A stretch of DNA of 6,039 bases, taken from assembly GCA_900557475.1 (NCBI GenBank), contig USTA01000060.1, positions 1-6,039 on the forward strand, given 5' to 3'. Below, in pieces: positions 1 to 5,723 of the stretch; the stretch's first letter is position 1; every line of letters begins with the position of its first letter. The position numbers and the translations under genes were made by a program. The notes under the pieces are model-generated. The model was not told the origin of the DNA. It ran no database searches and was given only the letters and a program-made list of their open reading frames with translations. This stretch comes from an uncultured Clostridium sp. Lineage in GTDB: Bacteria > Bacillota > Clostridia > TANB77 > CAG-508.

Positions 1-698
1 AGCCTATCTGACATATTTATTATGCTCCAGGAAATACTATTCGGTACAAGAGGTGCTGAATATTTTACCATGTCTTTCATAAGTACTTTATCTAATTTTC
101 CAATATATTTTGGTAATTTTAAAATAGATAATATTACAATAGCGGTTAGTGTATTTGCAATTGTATTTGCCCATAAAAGCCCTTCTGCTCCTGCTTTTAT
201 TCCTAAAATAAATATGATGTTTAATATAATTGTTGATATCCCTAAAATAAAATTAGATACAGAATATAATTTTATTTTCCCAAGTCCTCTTGATAATGCA
301 TTACTTAATCCTATAAGTATATTTGAAATTACAAAAGTAATTATTGCAGTTATATACATTCCAGAATATTCGGTAAACAGTCCCATTATAACCGCTGAGA
401 GTACTGTAAATAAAAGAGTTCCACAAAATGTATAAATAATTGTTTGGCTAATTATTTTCTTTCGTTTCTGCTTGCTATCTGCATCTATTAAATATCTAAA
501 CATTGACTCTTCCATTAAAAGAGTAATGATTGGACAAAGGAATATTGATAGAGTACATACAAAGTCATAATTTCCATATTCCGTAGGACTTAATTTAGCA
601 GAATAAAGTGGTAGCAATAAATACGATAATACTTGTGTGCTAAGTTTTCCAATTGCTATTATGATTGTATTTTTCATCAATTGTCTTTTCTGGTTCAC
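1..698 (-). CDS. Wzx-type polysaccharide flippase, N-terminal part (cut by window edge)
   Basis: Likely an inner-membrane flippase of the polysaccharide biosynthesis (RfbX/Wzx, MOP superfamily) type, which moves lipid-linked oligosaccharide repeat units to the outer face of the membrane. Reading leftward, 232 codons stay open to the window edge, about half the usual 400-500 residues. Visible are the opening helix (KNTIIIAIGKLSTQVLSYLLLPLY, given here in pieces: IAIGKLSTQ at about 14-22, LLLPLY at 27-32), the family-typical SPTEYGNYDF (37-46), several hydrophobic segments (about 48-62, 84-106, 114-130, 148-167, 177-193) and the late motif APLVPNSISW near 215-224 followed by NMSDR. I chose the GTG at 698 over the ATG at 677 because AAAGGG lies 8 bases before it and the extra residues (MNQKRQL) match the family's usual basic start. 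It follows the glycosyltransferase pair with a 36-base gap, so it is probably co-transcribed. The family call is firm; the transported substrate is unknown. Confidence 0.88.
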   Translation of the reverse strand, partial: MNQKRQLMKNTIIIAIGKLSTQVLSYLLLPLYSAKLSPTEYGNYDFVCTLSIFLCPIITLLMEESMFRYLIDADSKQKRKKIISQTIIYTFCGTLLFTVLSAVIMGLFTEYSGMYITAIITFVISNILIGLSNALSRGLGKIKLYSVSNFILGISTIILNIIFILGIKAGAEGLLWANTIANTLTAIVILSILKLPKYIGKLDKVLMKDMVKYSAPLVPNSISWSIINMSDR

Positions 699-706
699 TT
701 TAATAT

Positions 707-712
707 CCCTTT
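707..712 (-). promoter_or_regulatory. Ribosome binding site that selects the GTG start of the flippase gene
   Basis: On the minus strand AAAGGG ends 8 bases before the GTG at 698. No comparable purine-rich site stands at the right distance before the in-frame ATG at 677, which supports the GTG as the real start. Confidence 0.7.
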
Positions 713-717
713 CTTGC

Positions 718-749
718 TTTTTATTTTTTATTTTTTATTTTTTATTTTT
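718..749 (-). repeat. Heptamer A-tract tandem repeat (AAAAATA, 4 units plus 4 bases)
   Basis: Read on the minus strand, AAAAATA is repeated four times without error and followed by AAAA. The T interruptions fall exactly every 7 bases (plus-strand A at 723, 730, 737 and 744). The repeat encodes the last four residues and the stop (TAA at 737-735) of the upstream glycosyltransferase, then fills most of the gap before the flippase ribosome binding site. A change in unit number would alter the spacing between the two genes and the last residues of the upstream protein. It may simply be a slippage-prone low-complexity spacer. Confidence 0.85.
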
Positions 750-1220
750 GGTAGTAAGTTTTTCTATTTCATAGTCTAGACTTTTTATAAAGTTTTTATT
801 ATTGCTATTAAACTCTTTTGGCACAAAATCTTCTGCTTCTTTAAGTTTTTTTGCTAAATCATTAAAATCATTTAAAGCTAATATATAGCCCTCTTTAGAA
901 AATGTTTCTAATATTTGCTTTTGATGATCATTTACATGTTCTTTATATTTAGCTTCTCTTGCTGCTACTATCATTGGCTTTTTAATTTTTAAGCCATGTA
1001 TTATAGTTCCTACTCCTGCATGTGTAATAACTATTCTTGCATCTTTCATATATTTTTCAAATTCAGTACTCGAAATAAATTTATGAAGCTCTATTTTAGA
1101 AGAACTAAATTTTGTATTTCCTATTTGTGCAATTATTTTTTCTTTTATTTCAAGTTTTTCTACTGCATCTAATAATCTTTTAAACTCTTTATCTTGGGTT
1201 CCAAGTGTCACAAAAATCAA
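735..1220 (-). CDS. Alg13/PssE-like glycosyltransferase catalytic subunit (GT28 C-terminal domain)
   Basis: A 161-residue protein matching the C-terminal, nucleotide-sugar-binding half of a GT-B glycosyltransferase of family 28, as in Alg13, Rhizobium PssE and pneumococcal Cps14G. It opens with MIFVTLGTQ, the family's first beta strand and glycine loop. The donor-binding stretch is at 65-100: ITHAGVGTIIHG, then KKPMIVAAREAKYKEHVNDHQ, split here for length. In characterised pairs this subunit is catalytic and works with an Alg14-like partner to add a sugar, usually the second one, to a lipid-linked acceptor on the cytoplasmic membrane face. The partner is encoded directly upstream. I chose the TTG at 1220 because it overlaps the partner's TGA stop (TTGA), has GGGGGTGG five bases upstream, and gives the family's usual N-terminus. 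In-frame TTG at 1235 and GTG at 1229 would add five or three residues. The C-terminus runs into an A-rich repeat (TTKNKK). Donor and acceptor sugars cannot be read from sequence alone. Confidence 0.88.
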   Translation of the reverse strand: MIFVTLGTQDKEFKRLLDAVEKLEIKEKIIAQIGNTKFSSSKIELHKFISSTEFEKYMKDARIVITHAGVGTIIHGLKIKKPMIVAAREAKYKEHVNDHQKQILETFSKEGYILALNDFNDLAKKLKEAEDFVPKEFNSNNKNFIKSLDYEIEKLTTKNKK

Positions 1221-1720
1221 TATATCCACCCCCAATATACTGCTTTAGGATATAATTTTAGCATGTCTTCCCATTGCACTACAAATGTATTTGCAATAGG
1301 ATAAACAAGTCTTCCTGCTAGTGTTTTTGAGTTTTTATTTGCAAAAGTTTCAATCCAAATTATCTTACTTCCAAAAATTTTTGCAATGTAGCACATCGGA
1401 ACTGCTGTGTGAGTTCCTGTTGTTACAATAACTTCTGGTTTAAGCTTAAAATATAATTGCATACTTTTAAATAAATTATAAAGTAAAATAAAAAAGTATT
1501 TTATTGGCGTTTTTCTAGTTCCATATTTTAAGAAAAACACTCTGCTTTCAGGATATTTTTGCTTAAGGTCTTTATCTGAATCTGATTCTTCTGTAACTAT
1601 ACAATAATCATATTTCTTAAAGTCTAACATTTGTAGTTCACTTAAATGTCCACCCATACTCGAAATGAACATAACCTTTTTTAAATCTACTTTTTGCAAG
1701 GATTTTTTATTTTTAAACAT
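1217..1720 (-). CDS. Alg14/PssD-like glycosyltransferase subunit (membrane-associated partner)
   Basis: A 167-residue protein of the Alg14 / PssD / Cps14F type, the N-terminal half of a split GT-B glycosyltransferase. It recruits the Alg13-like subunit to the membrane and helps bind the lipid-linked acceptor. Seen in the sequence: the family motif FISSMGGHLSEL at 18-29, a hydrophobic and aromatic segment at about 74-91 that may contact the membrane, the conserved VIVTTGTHTAVP at 97-108, IIWIET at 120-125, and a C-terminal part with FVVQWEDMLKLYP at 146-158 that is typical of the family. The start at ATG 1720 has AAGGAAGGA about 8 bases upstream; a later Met at residue 17 would cut the first strand short. 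Its TGA stop overlaps the TTG start of the catalytic subunit, so the two are probably translationally coupled and made in equal amounts. It lies 71 bases after argS and no promoter is obvious in that gap. Confidence 0.88.
   Translation of the reverse strand: MFKNKKSLQKVDLKKVMFISSMGGHLSELQMLDFKKYDYCIVTEESDSDKDLKQKYPESRVFFLKYGTRKTPIKYFFILLYNLFKSMQLYFKLKPEVIVTTGTHTAVPMCYIAKIFGSKIIWIETFANKNSKTLAGRLVYPIANTFVVQWEDMLKLYPKAVYWGWIY
1226..1233 (-). promoter_or_regulatory. Ribosome binding site that decides the TTG start of the Alg13-like gene
   Basis: GGGGGTGG on the minus strand lies inside the last codons of the Alg14-like gene and ends five bases before TTG 1220. It is the only G-rich run in the neighbourhood of this AT-rich window. 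It also overlaps the alternative starts at 1235 and 1229, which argues against them. Confidence 0.65.
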
Positions 1721-1763
1721 TATATATATCCTTCCTTATAAATTCCATAGTTTTAAGTTAATC

Positions 1764-1789
1764 TTAATATTATTTTTTTGTAATATTAA
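1764..1789. repeat. Perfect A/T inverted repeat after argS (9-bp arms, 8-base loop)
   Basis: Plus-strand arms TTAATATTA (1764-1772) and TAATATTAA (1781-1789) are exact reverse complements separated by TTTTTTTG. It starts two bases after the argS stop on the minus strand, where a terminator would be expected. However, the stem has no G or C and no U-tract follows it in the argS direction (the next bases are GATTAACTTAAAAC). It is at best a weak terminator or a processing hairpin, and chance in AT-rich DNA is possible. Confidence 0.5.
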
Positions 1790-1791
1790 TT

Positions 1792-3489
1792 TTACATTTT
1801 ATCTGGAACTTCTATACCAAGAAGTCCTAATCCATTTGTTAATATTACTTTTGTCATATATGTTATATATAGTCTTGCATCTTGTAATTCTTTATCTTCA
1901 CAAATTATTTTATTTTGGCCATAAAAATATGAATATGATTTTGCAAGCTCTATTAAATATTTTGAGATTATAGAAGGTTCACTTTTTTCCATTGCTTGAA
2001 TAATTATATTATAAAAATTATCTATAAGTTTTATGATTTTTATACTTGCATCATCTGTAATTTTACTTTCATTTATTTCTTCTGGAATATATCCTGCTTT
2101 TTCTAATACACTTTTAGTTCTTACTGCCATATATTGAATATATGGTCCTGTTTCTCCATTAAAATTTAGAGCTGCATTCAAGTCAAATACTTGATTTTTT
2201 ACTCTTGACTCTGCTAAGTCATCAAAGATTATTGCTCCTATTCCAACTTGTTTTGCAACTAATTCTTTGTTTGCAATGTCTCTACTTTCAATTATATTCA
2301 TTGATTTAGTTATTGCTTCATTTAAAAGGTCTGTAACCTTTACAAAATTACCTTTTCTTGAAGACATTTTTCCTTCTGGAAGTCTAATCATTCCATAGTT
2401 TACATGTTCTAAGCCTTTTACATATTTTTCATCAACTCCTAAGATTTTAGCTATTGCAAATATTTGTTTAAAATAAAGACTTTGTTCTTCACCAACAACA
2501 TATAAGCATTTGTCAAAATCATACGTTTTTATTCTGTATAAAATAGCTGCTAAATCTCTAGTTGCATAAATTGATGTACCATCTGCTTTTTGAATTATAC
2601 AAGGAGTATCTATTCCTTCTTCTTTTAAATCTACAATTTTTGCTCCATGAGATTCTGTTAGCTTTCCCGATTTTTCAAGTAAGCTAATAATTTCATCCTT
2701 TTTATTTGCATAAAAAGCTTCTCCTTTTAAAGAGTCAAATTTTATTCCTAGCAAATCATAAATTTTATTAAATTCTTTTAAGCTTAGTTCTTTAAACCTG
2801 TTCCATAATTCTGTGCAATATTCATCACCATCTTCTAACCTTTTAAAAGTCTCTCTGCACTGTTCTAATACTGCTTCATCTTGCTCACAAGCTTCATTTA
2901 TTCTTTTATAGATATCTGCTAATTTATCTATTGGTTCGGTTTCAAAGTCGTATTCATTTCCCCATCTTTTATAGCCTTCTATTAATTTAGCAAATTGAGT
3001 CCCATAATCTCCTAAATGATTTATTCCAATTGTATTAAATCCTAAATACTGATAAATTCTATATAGTGAATTACCTATAATTGTTGTTTTTAAATGTCCT
3101 ATATGGAATGGTTTTGCAATATTGGGAGATGAATATTCTACAATTACAGTTTTACCTTTTCCTATTTCTGACTTTCCATAATTCTCTTTTTGCAATTTAA
3201 ATTTGTTTATAGTAGTTTTAATTATTTCCTCTTTTGATACAAAAAAATTTAAATAACCGTTTACATCTTCTATTTTAGAAATTACATCTTGATTAATTTC
3301 TATATTTTCTTTTATATTAGCTGCTATTTTTACTGGTGATTGTCTTAATTCTTTTGCAAGTTTAAAACATGGAAATGCATAATCTCCATTGCTCTCTTCT
3401 TTTGGAATTTCTATATATGATTTTATTTCTTCTGCGTTTAAGTTTACTACTTTTGCAATTCCTAATGCAATTTCTTCTTTAAAGTCCAT
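1792..3489 (-). CDS. argS: Arginyl-tRNA synthetase
   Basis: Class I aminoacyl-tRNA synthetase that attaches arginine to tRNA-Arg using ATP in the cytoplasm. The 565-residue length fits bacterial ArgS. Domains in order: N-terminal Arg-specific domain recognising the tRNA elbow (about 1-85); Rossmann catalytic core beginning VIVEYSSPNIAKPFHIGH, with the HIGH signature at 129-132; a conserved RDLAAILYR (311-319); the KMSKS loop as KMSSRKGN (374-381); and the helical DALR anticodon-binding domain (about 445-565), with GPYIQYM at 448-454 and the family-typical Met as last residue. I chose ATG 3489 because GAAAGGG ends 8 bases before it. An in-frame GTG at 3507 would add six residues, but the binding site would then lie inside the gene. 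It follows pfk by 33 bases with no terminator or T-box leader between, so it is probably read from an upstream promoter. Nothing essential is missing. Confidence 0.97.
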   Translation of the reverse strand: MDFKEEIALGIAKVVNLNAEEIKSYIEIPKEESNGDYAFPCFKLAKELRQSPVKIAANIKENIEINQDVISKIEDVNGYLNFFVSKEEIIKTTINKFKLQKENYGKSEIGKGKTVIVEYSSPNIAKPFHIGHLKTTIIGNSLYRIYQYLGFNTIGINHLGDYGTQFAKLIEGYKRWGNEYDFETEPIDKLADIYKRINEACEQDEAVLEQCRETFKRLEDGDEYCTELWNRFKELSLKEFNKIYDLLGIKFDSLKGEAFYANKKDEIISLLEKSGKLTESHGAKIVDLKEEGIDTPCIIQKADGTSIYATRDLAAILYRIKTYDFDKCLYVVGEEQSLYFKQIFAIAKILGVDEKYVKGLEHVNYGMIRLPEGKMSSRKGNFVKVTDLLNEAITKSMNIIESRDIANKELVAKQVGIGAIIFDDLAESRVKNQVFDLNAALNFNGETGPYIQYMAVRTKSVLEKAGYIPEEINESKITDDASIKIIKLIDNFYNIIIQAMEKSEPSIISKYLIELAKSYSYFYGQNKIICEDKELQDARLYITYMTKVILTNGLGLLGIEVPDKM

Positions 3490-3497
3490 CTCATTTT

Positions 3498-3504
3498 CCC
3501 TTTC
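3498..3504 (-). promoter_or_regulatory. Ribosome binding site that selects the ATG start of argS
   Basis: GAAAGGG on the minus strand ends 8 bases before ATG 3489. It lies downstream of the competing in-frame GTG at 3507, which has no good site of its own at the right distance. Confidence 0.65.
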
Positions 3505-3522
3505 CACTAATTTATCACATCT

Positions 3523-4662
3523 TTAGTCTCCTAAATTAATGCCTATATTTCTTGCTGTTTTTACAAGCTCACAATCTTTAGTAACTAATCTTACATTACT
3601 TTCCTTTGTTCCACCTTCAACTGCTCCTAGTTTTTTATTTTCACCTACCACATCTTCTAGTGGTACACAGTCTAGTTTTCCGTTTTTTATAACTGTTAAA
3701 ACTCCAAATTTTTCTTCTAATGCTAGTTCCATTGCTTTTGCTCCATATTTTGTTGATAGAACTCTATCGTATGCAGATGGAATTCCTCCTCTTTGCATAT
3801 ATCCAAGTGTTGTGCATCTTGATTCTAATCCTGTAAGTTCTTGTAGTTCTTTTGCAACTTTGTTTCCTGCTCCTGCAAATTTAACACTTATTCCGGTACC
3901 TTCTCCAATATCTGCTTTGTATGTTGAAGCTTCTTCATCTTTTGGCATTGCACCTTCTGATACAACTACTATGCTAAAGTTTTTTCCTTCTTTCATACGT
4001 TTTTTTATAGCCTCTGCTGCTTTGTTTATATCATATGGTATCTCTGGAATTAAAGCAACATCTGCACCTCCTGCAATTGCTGCCTCTAGTGCAATCCATC
4101 CTGCAAATCTTCCCATTACCTCTAAACACATTATTCTATGGTGTGTTTCTGCTGTTGTATGAAGTCTATCTATTGCCTCTGCTGCTACTGATACTGCTGT
4201 GTTATATCCAAATGTAATTTCTGTACATGCAACATCATTATCTATTGTTTTTGGAATTCCTATTACATTCATCCCTTTTACAAATAAATCTCTTGCTGAT
4301 TTTTGTGTACTATCTCCACCAAGTGTAAATAAACAATCAAATCCATTTTTCTTGAAATTTTCTATACAAAGGTCAGATAAATCTTTATATTCAACTGTTC
4401 CATCTGGATTTTCTACTTTATAATTAAATACAATTGTATTTGTTGAAGAACCTATTATAGAGCCTCCTTTAGTTAAAATTCCTGATGCCACTGGATTGTG
4501 GTCTAAACGAATAAAATTATTTTCAGCAAGTCCTCTATATCCATCAATATATCCATAACACTCTATTCCTTTTTCTTCTGCACTCTTCTTAATCGCTCTA
4601 ATAACTGGATTTAATCCTGATACGTCTCCTCCATTTGCTAATATAGCTACTTTCTTTACCAT
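3523..4662 (-). CDS. 6-phosphofructokinase (PfkA superfamily, phosphoryl donor uncertain: ATP or PPi)
   Basis: Cytoplasmic glycolytic enzyme that phosphorylates fructose 6-phosphate to fructose 1,6-bisphosphate. The 379 residues are longer than the roughly 320 of classic bacterial ATP-PfkA and fit the long or mixed-substrate branch. Seen in order: ANGGDVSGLNPVIRA (9-23), GYRGL (41-45), the donor-site motif GGDST (115-119), PKTIDND (137-143) with the catalytic aspartate at 141, MGRFAGWIA (183-191) for sugar phosphate binding, SEGA (235-238) and GYMQRGG (287-293). In this family Gly after GGD plus Gly in P(G)TIDND indicates ATP, while Asp plus Lys indicates pyrophosphate. Here the pair is Ser118 and Lys138, so the donor cannot be assigned. 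AAGGAGGAAA five to six bases before ATG 4662 fixes the start. It sits 32 bases after the cadherin-like gene and 33 before argS. It is probably the cell's glycolytic Pfk, but a reversible PPi enzyme is possible. Confidence 0.94.
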   Translation of the reverse strand: MVKKVAILANGGDVSGLNPVIRAIKKSAEEKGIECYGYIDGYRGLAENNFIRLDHNPVASGILTKGGSIIGSSTNTIVFNYKVENPDGTVEYKDLSDLCIENFKKNGFDCLFTLGGDSTQKSARDLFVKGMNVIGIPKTIDNDVACTEITFGYNTAVSVAAEAIDRLHTTAETHHRIMCLEVMGRFAGWIALEAAIAGGADVALIPEIPYDINKAAEAIKKRMKEGKNFSIVVVSEGAMPKDEEASTYKADIGEGTGISVKFAGAGNKVAKELQELTGLESRCTTLGYMQRGGIPSAYDRVLSTKYGAKAMELALEEKFGVLTVIKNGKLDCVPLEDVVGENKKLGAVEGGTKESNVRLVTKDCELVKTARNIGINLGD

Positions 4663-4694
4663 AGTTTCCTCCTTATTTTAATGTCTAATAAACA

Positions 4695-5498
4695 CTAATC
4701 TTCTTTCTTTTTCTTTGTCTTTTTTACAATAATTGTAATTATTATAATTAGTATAATGCAAACAATTAATATTATTCCGCCTATTTTTACATACTCAAAT
4801 ATTTTTCTCACTCTTGTTATAACATTATCTACTTCTTTTTCTTTTTCTCCTAATTTATCAACAGCTAAATCTACTTGATAAATTGTTGTTTCATAATCAT
4901 TTGTAAGTATTATATTGATTAAATTATCTCCGTCTTTTAAATTATCTGCTCCAATGATTTCTACTTTAGCATTTGGGTCATTAACTACTGTTTTTACATT
5001 TAATTTAGTAAGTTCAGTATCTTCAATACTTGAAGAATATGCATATTTTTCTGGACTGAATTCTTCATTTAGCGTAATTCCTTCTATCTCTAAACTTTCC
5101 AATTTTAAAGTTACCTTTGGCTCTTTTGAAGCCACAATTGTATATGCCCTTGAAGTTCCATCAATTGCGGTCACTCTAACAGTTATAGTATTTTCTTTTT
5201 TCTTTAAATTTTTGTTTCCAGATATCCTTACAACTGCTCCTTCTACTTCTGGTTCTGCTACAATATCTAACGAATTAATATCCTGTGGAATTATTACATA
5301 ATATTCCATTGTATTTTTATTAAACTCTGGTGATAGTTCATAACCATCTATCTCAAGACTGCTCAAGTACTTATTTGTCCTTTGTTCTTTTAGTTCATTT
5401 GATGTTACATTATTAACTTTATTTGTAGCATACACAGGTACTACTGTAAGAGTTACTAACATTAGTATTGCCAATATTGTTCCATATATTTTCTTCAT
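4695..5498 (-). CDS. Secreted, membrane-anchored protein with two cadherin-like beta-sandwich repeats
   Basis: A 267-residue envelope protein of unknown specific function. It has an N-terminal signal peptide (KK, hydrophobic core at about 6-22, likely cleavage after PVYA at 24) and a short linker. Two similar domains of about 80 residues follow, at about 44-125 and 133-214. Each opens with LxSLEIxG (SSLEIDGYELSPEF and ESLEIEGITLNEEF), has a middle Tyr-rich strand and a central IxGxxNLKxxxNxIxI segment, and closes with YTIVAS or YQVDLAV. This pattern fits the cadherin-like beta-sandwich domain (Pfam PF12733) common in Firmicute surface proteins. A charged stretch (216-237), one membrane helix (about 238-258) and a Lys-rich cytoplasmic tail (KKTKKKKED) follow, so the domains should face outward. 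ATG 5498 is preferred because AGAAAGGA stands about 11 bases upstream and the signal peptide then starts normally; ATG 5534 lacks a site. It is the first gene after the promoter at 5570-5598. Binding to carbohydrate or cell wall is plausible but unproven. Confidence 0.85.
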   Translation of the reverse strand: MKKIYGTILAILMLVTLTVVPVYATNKVNNVTSNELKEQRTNKYLSSLEIDGYELSPEFNKNTMEYYVIIPQDINSLDIVAEPEVEGAVVRISGNKNLKKKENTITVRVTAIDGTSRAYTIVASKEPKVTLKLESLEIEGITLNEEFSPEKYAYSSSIEDTELTKLNVKTVVNDPNAKVEIIGADNLKDGDNLINIILTNDYETTIYQVDLAVDKLGEKEKEVDNVITRVRKIFEYVKIGGIILIVCIILIIIITIIVKKTKKKKED

Positions 5499-5564
5499 TT
5501 TGTGGTATTTCCTTTCTTTTGATTTTAGCACCATTTTATTATTTTTGCATCATCTAAATTAACA

Positions 5565-5595
5565 ATACTAGTATAGCATTTTAAGTTTTACTAGT
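5565..5595. promoter_or_regulatory. Two ACTAGT palindromes flanking the leftward promoter (possible operator)
   Basis: ATACTAGTAT (5565-5574) is a perfect 10-base palindrome that overlaps the -10 hexamer of the leftward promoter. A second ACTAGT (5590-5595) overlaps its -35 hexamer. Their centres are 23 bases apart, about two helical turns, so a dimeric regulator could contact both. The shared bases partly follow from the promoter hexamers themselves (TATACT and TTGACT both end in ACT), so coincidence is a real possibility. Confidence 0.3.
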
Positions 5596-5598
5596 CAA
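5570..5598 (-). promoter_or_regulatory. Sigma-A promoter of the leftward gene series
   Basis: On the minus strand TTGACT (5598-5593) and TATACT (5575-5570) are separated by exactly 17 bases. A TG one base before the -10 (TGCTATACT) adds an extended -10 element. Transcription should start near 5563, giving a leader of about 65 bases before ATG 5498. No other convincing promoter was seen in the gaps between the downstream minus-strand genes. Confidence 0.8.
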
Positions 5599-5652
5599 TT
5601 ATAATTTGAGACTTTTTTGTAGGTGGGAATTAAAATATGAAACAGGGAAATT

Positions 5653-5681
5653 TTGACTTTTTTTAATTTTTGTAGTATAAT
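5653..5681 (+). promoter_or_regulatory. Sigma-A promoter of the divergent plus-strand gene
   Basis: TTGACT (5653-5658) and a perfect TATAAT (5676-5681) are 17 bases apart, with a T-rich spacer. The start of transcription should be near 5688, giving a leader of about 36 bases before ATG 5724. The closeness to consensus suggests strong constitutive expression unless repressed. Confidence 0.85.
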
Positions 5682-5723
5682 TTAATTATATTTAAAATGT
5701 ACCTAAGAAAAGGAGGAGTTATT

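Noticed and set aside
22..435. Open plus-strand frame of 137 codons
   Set aside because: It is antisense to the flippase gene, has no ribosome binding site, and the opposite strand gives a clear polytopic membrane protein with family motifs.
503..513. Shared 11-mer CATTGACTCTT at about 503 and 5863
   Set aside because: The copies lie in unrelated coding sequences (flippase and the divergent gene) with different flanks, and short matches of this kind are expected by chance in AT-rich DNA.
3490..3522. T-box riboswitch ahead of argS
   Set aside because: The gap to pfk is only 33 bases, far too short for a T-box leader, and no specifier or antiterminator structure is visible.
3539..4162. Open plus-strand frame of 207 codons opposite the phosphofructokinase gene
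   Set aside because: It is low-complexity (rich in Ser, Pro, Ala and Phe), as expected from the reverse of a conserved gene, and has no ribosome binding site or promoter. Other plus-strand frames at 1665-1973, 4035-4217, 4199-4423 and 4915-5301 were rejected for the same reasons.
5499..5563. Riboswitch or attenuator in the leader of the cadherin-like gene
   Set aside because: The leader is only about 65 bases, has no G/C-rich stem and no hairpin followed by a U-tract.
5638..5667. Nine-codon reading frame MKQGNFDFF before the plus-strand gene
   Set aside because: It overlaps the -35 box and lies upstream of the expected transcription start, so it cannot be a leader peptide of that transcript. 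A purine-rich stretch before it is too far away to be convincing.
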